Translations under genes and position numbers: made by a program
Origin: Candidatus Daviesbacteria bacterium
GTDB taxonomy: Bacteria > Patescibacteriota > Microgenomatia > Daviesbacterales > UBA10151
NCBI GenBank assembly: GCA_028712705.1
Contig: JAQTPP010000006.1
Coordinates: 1-40,284 of the forward strand
Reading direction: 5' to 3'
Length of the DNA: 40,284 nucleotides
The notes under the pieces: model-generated
Told to the model about the DNA's origin: nothing
Seen by the model: only the letters and a program-made list of their open reading frames with translations
The model's database searches: none
Part shown: in pieces, positions 7,483 through 15,933 of the stretch
How the letters are laid out: the number at the start of each line of letters is the position of its first letter
How positions within the stretch are numbered: the stretch's first letter is position 1

Positions 7483-9090
7483 ATGAAAAGTAAATATGAA
7501 TTATTTGGAAAGAAAATTAGTGGAATTTTTACTATTCCAGCGGGAATTGTTAATACGGAGGCAGAGGTACTTGAAAAAATCGGAAATGAAATTCCGGAAA
7601 TCGGTATTTTAACTACAAAAAGTATTGGTCCTATACCTCGGGCAGGATACAAAGAACCAATCGTTGCTCAGTATGCTCAATCTTCATTTATTAATGCTGT
7701 TGGTTTGACCAATCCGGGAGTAGATGAATTTGTTAGGAAACTCTCGAAAGTAAAAATTCCAAAGAATAAATTTCTATTAATCTCAATTTTTGGAAGTAAT
7801 GAAGATGAATTTTTTGAAGTAGCTAAAAAATTAGTCAGCTTCGCAGACGGTTTTGAATTGAATATCTCCTGTCCTCATTCCGGTAAATATGGCCAATCTG
7901 TCGGCGCAGACAACGAGCTTGTGGAAAAGGTAACAAGGAGGGTGGTTTCATTGGGAAAACCAACACTTGTTAAAATTTCACCAAATATTGATGTAGAAAA
8001 AACTGTGGAATATGCGCTACGGGGAGGGGCTTCCGGGATGGTGGCTATCAACACAAAAGGTCCCGTACCTTATTTACATGATGGTTATCCAGTTCTTTCC
8101 AATAAAGTGGGAGGAATATCCGGCAAAGCGATTTTAGAGCTAGGGTTAAGTTGCGTAAGGAAAATCCGGCAAATGACCAACTTACCGATTATTGCTTGCG
8201 GCGGAATATCAACTGCCAAAGATCTTAAAAGATACAAAGAAGCTGGCGCAAATTATTTTGGAATTGGCTCAGCGCTTACCGGTTTTAAAACAGATGAAAT
8301 AAAAAAATATTTTTATGAATTGTCAAAAGACCTGGAGAAAGATACAAACAATGCCGCAAAGATTCTAAAAGAAAAGGCCAATATGGATTACAAGAAATAT
8401 AAAATGAAAGAAAATAAGAAACTGGCGGACGACTTGTTTTTATTGGAATTTGACGGTGATATAAAAATAAAACCAGGGCAGTTTATTTTTGCTTGGTTGC
8501 CGGAAAAAGGAGAAAAGCCGTTTTCTGTATTTGATGATAAACCAATGAGCTTACTTATTCAAAAAAGAGGATGTTTCACTAATGAGTTATCAAAATTAAA
8601 AAAAGGGAATACTGTTTATATTAGAGGGCCCTATGGAAATTCACCAAAAATTTCTGGAAAAACATTATTGGTTGGAGGCGGAACAGGTATGGCTTCTCTT
8701 TACCTTTTTGCCAAAAGAAATAAAAAGACAGTAGCATTGTTAGGAGCAAGAGATAAAAACCATTTAATTTACGAAAAATTTAAAAACGTATGCAAAGAAA
8801 TATATTTGACTACTGATAATGGGGAAATAGGTCAAAAAGGCTTAATAACCGACAATTTAGGAAAGATGATAAAAGATATTAAACCTCAATATTGTATAAA
8901 TTGTGGTCCGGAGCCAATGATAAGAAAGGCTATCCAAATAGAAAAAAGAAAAATAAGTTCTGAAAAAATTTATTCTTCAATAGATTTTCTGACCAAATGC
9001 GGAGTTGGTTTGTGTGGAAGTTGTACCAGTTCCAAAGGTTTTAGAAGTTGTGTTGACGGAACTTTTTTAAAGCCCAATCAAATTTATTAA
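7483..9090 (+). CDS. pyrD-pyrK: fused dihydroorotate dehydrogenase (PyrD) - electron transfer subunit (PyrK)
   Basis: N-terminal NISCPHSGKYGQ, VKISPN, GGI motifs (DHODH class 1); C-terminal ferredoxin-reductase-like FAD/NAD domain and CGVGLCGSCTSSKGFRSCVDG 2Fe-2S motif. Confidence 0.93.
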   Translation: MKSKYELFGKKISGIFTIPAGIVNTEAEVLEKIGNEIPEIGILTTKSIGPIPRAGYKEPIVAQYAQSSFINAVGLTNPGVDEFVRKLSKVKIPKNKFLLISIFGSNEDEFFEVAKKLVSFADGFELNISCPHSGKYGQSVGADNELVEKVTRRVVSLGKPTLVKISPNIDVEKTVEYALRGGASGMVAINTKGPVPYLHDGYPVLSNKVGGISGKAILELGLSCVRKIRQMTNLPIIACGGISTAKDLKRYKEAGANYFGIGSALTGFKTDEIKKYFYELSKDLEKDTNNAAKILKEKANMDYKKYKMKENKKLADDLFLLEFDGDIKIKPGQFIFAWLPEKGEKPFSVFDDKPMSLLIQKRGCFTNELSKLKKGNTVYIRGPYGNSPKISGKTLLVGGGTGMASLYLFAKRNKKTVALLGARDKNHLIYEKFKNVCKEIYLTTDNGEIGQKGLITDNLGKMIKDIKPQYCINCGPEPMIRKAIQIEKRKISSEKIYSSIDFLTKCGVGLCGSCTSSKGFRSCVDGTFLKPNQIY

Positions 9091-9138
9091 CAAAAATTAT
9101 TGCTATCCCGCTTGCAACTACCACTTATAGATTCTTTG

Positions 9139-9171
9139 TTGACATTAATATTACGGCCGTGATATTAATGT
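9139..9171 (+). promoter_or_regulatory. promoter (TTGACA -35) overlapped by a 30-bp palindromic operator
   Basis: ACATTAATATTACGGCCGTGATATTAATGT (9142-9171): 14 of 15 arm positions pair perfectly, the remaining one is T/G; ends 4 nt before ATG 9176. Confidence 0.75.
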
Positions 9172-9175
9172 TGTA

Positions 9176-9676
9176 ATGAATGTTAAGAGAAGGATTACGG
9201 ATTTTGTACTTTTGGCTTTGGAAAAATCTATTGATGGCTACATCAGATTTGAAGATTTTGCTTATCACCACTATAGTTACCATTATGGTATTCCAGAACT
9301 TAAAAAATCTGCTCTTTCCCAAGCCTTAAAAAGGTTAAGGAAAGATGGTCTGATCGAGCTGGTGAGTGACGAGAAGCTTGCCTACAGAATTACCGATAAG
9401 GGTAAAGAAAAAGCAGTTTTAGCCAGTTTAAAATTCGATGATAATAAGTGGGATGGAAAATGGAGATTGGTAATATTTGATGTGCCTGAAAAAAGAAGGC
9501 GAGCCAGAGATTTACTTCGATCCAAATTGAAACAATGGGGATTTGTTTATTTTCAACAAAGTGTTTGGGGGACTAAGAAAAACTGCACAAAAGCCTTGAG
9601 GGATTTTATTAAAAGTGTGGGGATAGAGGATTGGGTAATGGTAGTAGAATCAGATAATTTGAGTCGTTCACATTAA
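9176..9676 (+). CDS. PaaX-like transcriptional regulator with Cas2-like C-terminal domain
   Basis: N-terminal winged-helix ALSQALKRLRKDGLIEL...YRITDKGKEKA; WRLVIFDVPEKRRRARDLLRSKLKQWGFVYFQQSVW ferredoxin-like region. Confidence 0.8.
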   Translation: MNVKRRITDFVLLALEKSIDGYIRFEDFAYHHYSYHYGIPELKKSALSQALKRLRKDGLIELVSDEKLAYRITDKGKEKAVLASLKFDDNKWDGKWRLVIFDVPEKRRRARDLLRSKLKQWGFVYFQQSVWGTKKNCTKALRDFIKSVGIEDWVMVVESDNLSRSH

Positions 9677-9729
9677 ACCCTTCGGTATTGCTCAGGGTTA
9701 TAACATACGGTCGTAGACTTAATGTGAAC
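9666..9729. repeat. 64-bp nested palindrome at the 3' end of the PaaX-like gene
   Basis: Perfect 11-bp inverted ends GTTCACATTAA/TTAATGTGAAC enclosing AACCCTTCGG...CTCAGGGTT. Confidence 0.8.
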
Positions 9730-9756
9730 AGGAGATAGAAAAGTGGATATTAAGTT

Positions 9757-10230
9757 ATGTTTGACATGATTATTTTTGATTGGAAAAGAACTTTGTATGA
9801 TCCTGACAGAAAAGTTTTACTTTCTGGAGCCGTGGAACTTTTAAAATTTCTAAGAAGCAAACATATCCCGATGGTTTTGATTGGTAAAGGCGGGCAGGAT
9901 ATGAAACAGGAAGTTAAGCGATTGGGGGTGGCAAAGTATTTTCAGGAAATTGTTTTTAGCGATAAAGAAAAAGATCTTCAAACTTTCCAAAAATTCATCA
10001 AAAATCATCAAGAGGTTTTGGTGATTGGGGACAGAGTCAGGTCAGAATTGGAAATCGGCAAAAAATTAGGAGCAGTTACCATTTGGGTTAAACAAGGCAA
10101 ATTCGTAAATGAACTGCCGGAGAATCCAAACCAAAAACCAGATTATACAGCGGCTAATTTAGATGAGTTAGCTTTCTTACTCAAAACCCATTTGTTTACC
10201 CCAAGAGACAGGGTCTTTGGTCCAATCTAG
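9757..10230 (+). CDS. HAD-superfamily hydrolase-like protein
   Basis: MIIFDWKRTLYDP (motif I position), VLVIGDRVRSELEIGKKLGAVTIWVKQGK (motif IV region). Confidence 0.8.
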   Translation: MFDMIIFDWKRTLYDPDRKVLLSGAVELLKFLRSKHIPMVLIGKGGQDMKQEVKRLGVAKYFQEIVFSDKEKDLQTFQKFIKNHQEVLVIGDRVRSELEIGKKLGAVTIWVKQGKFVNELPENPNQKPDYTAANLDELAFLLKTHLFTPRDRVFGPI

Positions 10231-10824
10231 AATCATCTGTACCTCTTCTTTGCTTATATAGTTCATCTTCTGGGCCTGCTCCACCACCTCCTTAAAAGTG
10301 GTCAGAGTGATTAATTTAAGTTTATTTTGGTTAAAATTTTGTTCAGCTTTTTTAAGACCATAAGTGATAATGGCAAAGACATGATTTACTTCTCCGCCGG
10401 CAGCCCTAACAACATTAACACTATTGATGGCGCTTTCCCCGGTAGAGATTAAATCTTCAATTATAACTGCTTTTTGCCCCTTTTTGATTATTCCTTCCAT
10501 CATGTTTTCTTTACCATGGTCTTTGGCTTTGCCTCGGACATAAACCATTGGCAAATTGCGTTTATCAGCAATCCAAGCCGCATGGGGGATTCCTGCTGTG
10601 GCTGTGCCTGCTACAACTTCAAAATCTACGCCTGATTTTTCGATCACTTCAATATAAAAATCTCGAATAAGGCGGCGTTTATCCGGATAAGCCATCAACA
10701 CCCGACAATCAGTATAAACCGGCGATAATATACCAGAAGCATAACGGAATGGTTTTTTGGAATTTAAAGTTACTGCATCAAGTTCCAGTAGAATTTTAGC
10801 AACAGCTTCGCTAGTTTGGTTCAT
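10177..10824 (-). CDS. pyrE: orotate phosphoribosyltransferase
   Basis: PRPP-binding VIIEDLISTGESAINSV; KPFRYASGILSPVYTDCR. Confidence 0.95.
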   Translation of the reverse strand: MNQTSEAVAKILLELDAVTLNSKKPFRYASGILSPVYTDCRVLMAYPDKRRLIRDFYIEVIEKSGVDFEVVAGTATAGIPHAAWIADKRNLPMVYVRGKAKDHGKENMMEGIIKKGQKAVIIEDLISTGESAINSVNVVRAAGGEVNHVFAIITYGLKKAEQNFNQNKLKLITLTTFKEVVEQAQKMNYISKEEVQMILDWTKDPVSWGKQMGFE

Positions 10825-11594
10825 GGTTTTAGAAAGTCTACTATTTCTTGATGAATTTTTAAAGTAGCTTCTTTTGGGTCTGGAGCATAAATGATGCTGC
10901 GGGATAAACTTATGATTAGTCCTTGATTGTTGGAATCCAGGCCGTTTTCCAAAACAGCTTTTAAGTCCCCGCCTTGCGCTCCAATGCCGGGAACTAAAAT
11001 TGGCATATCGTCTACAATTTCCCTAACTTTTTTTAATTCCTCAGGATACGTGGCTCCAACTACCAGACCACAATTTTTATTGGTATTCCAATCTTTGGCC
11101 ACATGTTCTGCTACAATTTGATAAAGCGGAACTTTGGCGGATCCTACTTCTAGGTCCTGGAATTCACCTGCACCCGGATTAGAAGTTCGGAGCAACACAA
11201 AAATTCCTTTATCAACTCTTTTTAAAAATGGTTCAAGAGACGCTTTCCCTAAATACGGATGAACTGTCACTGCATCAACTTGCAGGTTATCAAAGATAGC
11301 TTTTGTATATGCCTCATTAGTGTTGCCAATATCTCCCCGTTTTGCATCCAGGATAACCGGAATATCAGGGGATTTTTCTTTTATATAATCAATTGTTTCT
11401 TTTAAGGCCTGCAAGCCGTTAGTCCCTGCAGCTTCATAAAAGGCAATGTTCGGTTTATAAGCAACTACCAGATTAAAAGTCTGATCAATAATAGTTTTGT
11501 TAAACTGCAAATCTGCATTGTCCAAACCCACGCAGACAAATTTTCCCTCACTCCATCCGGCCTTAAGTTTATCTAGAAAGGTTTGGTCTGTCAT
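10821..11594 (-). CDS. pyrF: orotidine 5'-phosphate decarboxylase
   Basis: VCVGLDNAD, VILDAKRGDIGNTNEAY; 4-nt ATGA overlap with pyrE. Confidence 0.96.
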   Translation of the reverse strand: MTDQTFLDKLKAGWSEGKFVCVGLDNADLQFNKTIIDQTFNLVVAYKPNIAFYEAAGTNGLQALKETIDYIKEKSPDIPVILDAKRGDIGNTNEAYTKAIFDNLQVDAVTVHPYLGKASLEPFLKRVDKGIFVLLRTSNPGAGEFQDLEVGSAKVPLYQIVAEHVAKDWNTNKNCGLVVGATYPEELKKVREIVDDMPILVPGIGAQGGDLKAVLENGLDSNNQGLIISLSRSIIYAPDPKEATLKIHQEIVDFLKP

Positions 11595-11656
11595 AACTTT
11601 AGGATAATTATATAGAGGTTTGTAGGCGCTGGCAAGCTATGGTATATTGATCCAAA

Positions 11657-12445
11657 GTGAGTAAGGTTATCCCTGACTTGAAAATTTTATTAATACTGCT
11701 ATTTTTAAGTCTAACAATTTTTATCTTAGACAAAATCAGTCTGTTAAACTTACCAAAGCAGTTGGCGTCTTATATTACCAACCCCATCTCTTTTGGGATT
11801 TATAATACAAATAGGAATATAAGCAAACAATTTTATTTTGTTTTCCAAGCCCGTTTTGCCGCTCAGGAAAACAAAGCTTTAAAAGAACAGGTGGGGCAGT
11901 TACTCTCGGAGAATGCTAACTTGCGCAAAAATATTGCAGAAATTACGGCCCAGCTTTCTCAAGAAAAATACCTTGATCCGGGTACTTATAATTTATTGCC
12001 GGCAAGATTGATCGGGCTTTCCAGATACTTAAAAATTGATAAGGGTTCCTCATCCGGAGTGAAAGTGGGTCAGCCGGTAGTTTTTGAAGACAGCTTCATA
12101 GGCAAGATAGTTTTGGTTTCGCCTTCGGCTTCAAATGTAGAGCTTCTGACAGATCCCGATTCAAAAGTGGCTGCATTTTCGCAAAACAAAGATGGTCAGG
12201 CAAAAGGGGTATTGGTTGGGCAATTTGGCACAGCAATTTTAATGGATAAAATTCTGCATGAGGAAAAAATCGCCCAGGGAAACTTGGTTTATTCGGAAGG
12301 ATTGGAGGGTTTTTTACCCAGAGGATTGATTTTAGGGAAAGTTACAGAGGTGCTGGAGCGGGAAAATGAGGTTTTTAAGCAGGCAAAAGTTTCTCCGATT
12401 TTTGATATTAGGGACTTGGAACTTGTGTTTGTAATACAAGAATAA
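11657..12445 (+). CDS. mreC: rod shape-determining protein MreC
   Basis: N-terminal TM, coiled coil, SSSGVKVGQPVV...GKIVLVSPSASNVELLTDPDSKVAAF; GTG start. Confidence 0.9.
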   Translation: MSKVIPDLKILLILLFLSLTIFILDKISLLNLPKQLASYITNPISFGIYNTNRNISKQFYFVFQARFAAQENKALKEQVGQLLSENANLRKNIAEITAQLSQEKYLDPGTYNLLPARLIGLSRYLKIDKGSSSGVKVGQPVVFEDSFIGKIVLVSPSASNVELLTDPDSKVAAFSQNKDGQAKGVLVGQFGTAILMDKILHEEKIAQGNLVYSEGLEGFLPRGLILGKVTEVLERENEVFKQAKVSPIFDIRDLELVFVIQE

Positions 12446-12449
12446 AGCG

Positions 12450-12893
12450 ATGAAAACTTTAATTATTATTTTAATTATTGCATCATTTATGCAGACAACT
12501 ATCCTTCCAATAGATCTAGTGCTGCTTATATTAATATGCAGGTCATATATAAAATCCGACTCAGCAAATCTTTATCTTGCTTTTTTCTTTGGCATCTTTA
12601 CTTCGCATTTAAATCTGGCGAGTATTGGTTTTCAGAGTTTAATATACTTAAGTTTGGTTGAGGTAACAGAAATCTTATCGAAGCTCCGGCTGGCCGGCAA
12701 CCCACTGCTTATCGTACCGCTTACCTTTTCCCTTATAACTATCAGTCAGTTCGCTAATTCGATATTAGATCACAGTTCTTTTGAGTTTTCAAAAGTAATC
12801 CTTGCTTGTATTTTATCTTTGCCAATTCTTTTTTTAGTAAGGCTTTGGGAAGAAAGATTCGTTATTCAAAAAGAAATCAAGTTAAAAATGTAA
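12450..12893 (+). CDS. mreD: MreD-like membrane protein
   Basis: Small multi-TM protein between mreC and PBP2. Confidence 0.65.
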   Translation: MKTLIIILIIASFMQTTILPIDLVLLILICRSYIKSDSANLYLAFFFGIFTSHLNLASIGFQSLIYLSLVEVTEILSKLRLAGNPLLIVPLTFSLITISQFANSILDHSSFEFSKVILACILSLPILFLVRLWEERFVIQKEIKLKM

Positions 12894-14753
12894 ATGGCGC
12901 AAAAAAAACGTAATTTAGGTCCAGGTTTTTCGGAAGAGATAACAAAAGTCATCGCTAAAGTTGGTCCGCCGGCCGGCGGACTCAAAAAAGGGGAAGAGAG
13001 CAGCTGGATAGATTTCCTCTTGCCAAATTTTCATCCGGAAAACCAGGAGTTGCCGAAGATAAGAATATGGAGGATCGTATTTTTTTTGAGTTTGTGCTTG
13101 GTGCTGTTCTTTATTATCTTTTTAAGACTTTTCCATCTCCAGATAGTTGAGGGTAAATCAAATAGAGCTCTTGCAGATGGTAATCGTATCCAAGTCAAGG
13201 TAGTTCATGCTCCCCGCGGAGTCATTTTTGATCGCAGTGGCAAAATTTTGGCTGCCAATTCCCCGGCTTTCCGGTTGAATTTTAGCTCCGAAGATAAACT
13301 TAAAACTAAGTATGTGACAAGAGAAGAGGCATTGGAGTGGGAAGTGAAAAATGATCCCAGAGTGCTTAATTTGGAAGTTGACAATGTCAGGACCTATCCG
13401 CTAGGAGCTGAATTTGCACATGTTGTGGGGTTTTTGGGGGAGATTACGGAAAACCAACTTAAAAGTCAAGAATTTAAGGATTATCATCAGGGAGATGTTA
13501 TCGGTCAAATCGGGATAGAGGCGCAGTATGAAAAAATACTGCGTGGAACAGATGGAGGAGAAATTATTGAAGTTGATTCAGTTGGTCGGAAACTGCGGAC
13601 TTTAAGGCATCAGGCTCCGATTCCCGGACAAAATATCTACCTCTCGATTGATGCATCTTTGCAGGAAAAGCTTTTCGAGCTAATGAAAGAAGCGCTATCT
13701 AAATCCGGCAGTTGTTGTGGCGCTGCAGTAGCAGAAGATCCGACAAGCGGCAAGATCTTAGCGTTGGTATCTTTGCCTTCTTTTGATCCGAATATGTTTT
13801 CGCAAAACGACAATGATGGGATTATCAGTGAAATTCTTTCCCGCTCAGATTCTCCGATCTTAAACAGGGTTATAGGCGGTACTTATCCTCCCGGGTCAAC
13901 TTTTAAGATTATTCCCGCTCTTGCTGCCCTTGCCTCCGGCAAAATTAGCCCAGATACAGTTTTTGAAGATACCGGCGTGATGTATTTGGGGCCGTATCGA
14001 TTTTCCAATTGGTATTTTAACCAATACGGTAAGACCGAAGGTTTCTTAAATCTAACAAAAGCTATTGAGCGGTCAAACGATACTTACTTTTACAAAATTG
14101 CGCAAATCATTGGTGAGGAAAGCCTGGTTAATTGGGCCGGGAAGTTGAATCTGGGCGGGAAACTGGGGATAGATTTACCCGGCGAGGAGACAGGGCTCAT
14201 TCCTACGAATGAATGGAAACAAAATAATTTCGGGCAACCCTGGTATCCTGGAGATACTTTGCATATGGCGATTGGCCAGGGGTTTGTTTTGACTACACCG
14301 CTTCAAATTTTGGGGATTACCTCCTATATTGCAGGTGAGGGTATGGTCTATAAACCAGAGCTTCTTTTAAATGATTCGCCTAAAATTATAGCCTCCAATT
14401 TATTACCAAAAGAACACGTAGCGAAGGTTAAAGAAGGAATGAAACTGGTCCCGCAAGCAGGCGGGACAGCCTGGCCATTCTTTAGCTTCCCAATTCCGAC
14501 AGCGGGTAAAACCGGCACAGCGGAATATGGCGACCCAAAAGGTAAAACTCATGCCTGGTATACTTCATTTGCACCCGCCGATAATCCCAAAATAGCTTTA
14601 ACTGTTTTGGTGGAAGGCGGAGGAGAAGGGTCAAGCGTTGCAGCTCCAATTGCCAAAGAGGTCTACCGCTGGTATTTTTCTCCTGATAAAAATAAACTTA
14701 TTAAAGATGTTAATATAACTGCCACAGAATCAGGTAGAAGTTTGGGGGAATAG
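12894..14753 (+). CDS. mrdA: penicillin-binding protein 2 (transpeptidase)
   Basis: PPGSTFKIIPALAAL (SxxK), SND, AGKTGTAE (KTG). Confidence 0.95.
   Translation: MAQKKRNLGPGFSEEITKVIAKVGPPAGGLKKGEESSWIDFLLPNFHPENQELPKIRIWRIVFFLSLCLVLFFIIFLRLFHLQIVEGKSNRALADGNRIQVKVVHAPRGVIFDRSGKILAANSPAFRLNFSSEDKLKTKYVTREEALEWEVKNDPRVLNLEVDNVRTYPLGAEFAHVVGFLGEITENQLKSQEFKDYHQGDVIGQIGIEAQYEKILRGTDGGEIIEVDSVGRKLRTLRHQAPIPGQNIYLSIDASLQEKLFELMKEALSKSGSCCGAAVAEDPTSGKILALVSLPSFDPNMFSQNDNDGIISEILSRSDSPILNRVIGGTYPPGSTFKIIPALAALASGKISPDTVFEDTGVMYLGPYRFSNWYFNQYGKTEGFLNLTKAIERSNDTYFYKIAQIIGEESLVNWAGKLNLGGKLGIDLPGEETGLIPTNEWKQNNFGQPWYPGDTLHMAIGQGFVLTTPLQILGITSYIAGEGMVYKPELLLNDSPKIIASNLLPKEHVAKVKEGMKLVPQAGGTAWPFFSFPIPTAGKTGTAEYGDPKGKTHAWYTSFAPADNPKIALTVLVEGGGEGSSVAAPIAKEVYRWYFSPDKNKLIKDVNITATESGRSLGE
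12964..12981. repeat. 18-bp perfect palindrome in the PBP2 coding sequence
   Basis: GTCCGCCGGCCGGCGGAC, encoding part of VGPPAGGLKK. Confidence 0.85.
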
Positions 14754-14780
14754 TAGAGTTCTATGAAGAATTTCTCTCAA

Positions 14781-15434
14781 TTACTTTTCTTCGATAACAT
14801 CTAAAACTTCATTCCAGCTTCTAAACATAAAAGGGGTCACTTCTTGGAGTCGTTGTTGCCAATCTTCAGCTACTCTTAAGGTTCGTTCTCTTTCTTCCTT
14901 TCTTTCTACCAATGTTGTCTCTACGGTGATTATTCTTCCTGGTAATACTTGTTTAACCCTAAGAAAGTCAATGACTTGGAAGCCAACTGTATTAACATGA
15001 ATACCGGTGGGAAAGGAATCTAGAGGTGGAATTGCAGGCTCAATGGAATATCCCCGAAGATCATTAAGATGCAAACCTAGCAAAGCAGTTACCGTGTTGG
15101 GACCATAAATAAAACAAGGCCAGTCCCAGGGTGGTGCCTTAGAGTCAGATTTCATTGAGTAAAACAAAGAGTGGGCAGTGAGCCTATGCTCTGTTACCTC
15201 TAGCTTCTCACCAACATGATATTGAAACCCATCTATATTTTTTGATGAAGTATGACCTTCATTTATGGTAGAAGGATCAGGATGAGGAATAAACTCAAAA
15301 ACAATTATTCCTTCTCGGGTTCCGCCATTTTCATGAAGCCGACTGAAGTCTTCTTGAGTTAAGTTTGGTCGTTCAGATGGATGAGTAATCGCAGAAGTTC
15401 TAGGTGGAAATTCTTGGCTGGGATTACTTGTCAT
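14781..15434 (-). CDS. hypothetical protein (217 aa)
   Basis: Long ORF convergent with mrdA; no recognised family. Confidence 0.65.
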   Translation of the reverse strand: MTSNPSQEFPPRTSAITHPSERPNLTQEDFSRLHENGGTREGIIVFEFIPHPDPSTINEGHTSSKNIDGFQYHVGEKLEVTEHRLTAHSLFYSMKSDSKAPPWDWPCFIYGPNTVTALLGLHLNDLRGYSIEPAIPPLDSFPTGIHVNTVGFQVIDFLRVKQVLPGRIITVETTLVERKEERERTLRVAEDWQQRLQEVTPFMFRSWNEVLDVIEEK

Positions 15435-15581
15435 TTAAATTACCTTTAGCAATTATTTAAATTCTACCACAATTCTTCTCGGATCTTATAACTTATAATT
15501 GTAATATGGTTATTGACAAAATGTTCTCGGCCGAGGATAGCTCGATTACTGTCATCCTGATCCGGCTTTGCCGGAGAAGGA

Positions 15582-15596
15582 TATAATTAAATTATG
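15582..15596 (+). promoter_or_regulatory. TATAAT -10 box with predicted leaderless start at GIY-YIG ATG
   Basis: TATAAT at 15582-15587; ATG at 15594, 7 nt downstream. Confidence 0.5.
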
Positions 15597-15872
15597 ACGA
15601 AGAGTTATTTTGTTTATATACTGACTACGAAAAATAATAAAATGCTCTATGTAGGGGTGACAAATAATTTACAACGGAGAGTATTTGAACATCAACAAAA
15701 ATTGATTTCAGGCTACACAGAAAAATATAATTTAAATAAATTAGTTCATTACCAGGAATTTTCCGATATTAATGAAGCTATTATAGCTGAGAAGAAAATT
15801 AAAGGATGGTTGAGGGTTAAGAAGAATCAGTTAATCAGTTCTTTTAACCCCGAATGGAAAGATTTATCATGA
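15594..15872 (+). CDS. GIY-YIG single-domain nuclease family protein
   Basis: YFVYILTTKNNKMLYVGVTNNLQRRVFEHQQK...EKKIKGW.R.KK..LI. Confidence 0.95.
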   Translation: MTKSYFVYILTTKNNKMLYVGVTNNLQRRVFEHQQKLISGYTEKYNLNKLVHYQEFSDINEAIIAEKKIKGWLRVKKNQLISSFNPEWKDLS

Positions 15873-15933
15873 GGTTATACCCTTCGCTGATCACTCAGGG
15901 TGACACTAAAGATGTCAGGATGACAAGCGACTT

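Larger units (their letters stand above)
15551..15924 (+). mobile_element. candidate GIY-YIG-carrying unit with 10-bp perfect terminal inverted repeats
   Basis: GTCATCCTGA (15551-15560) and TCAGGATGAC (15915-15924) flank a single GIY-YIG ORF; internal hairpins at both ends. Confidence 0.6.

Noticed and set aside
15551-15924. Classical insertion sequence
   Set aside because: No DDE, HUH or serine/tyrosine recombinase domain; the only gene is GIY-YIG, so it is reported as a candidate new type of unit, not a known IS.
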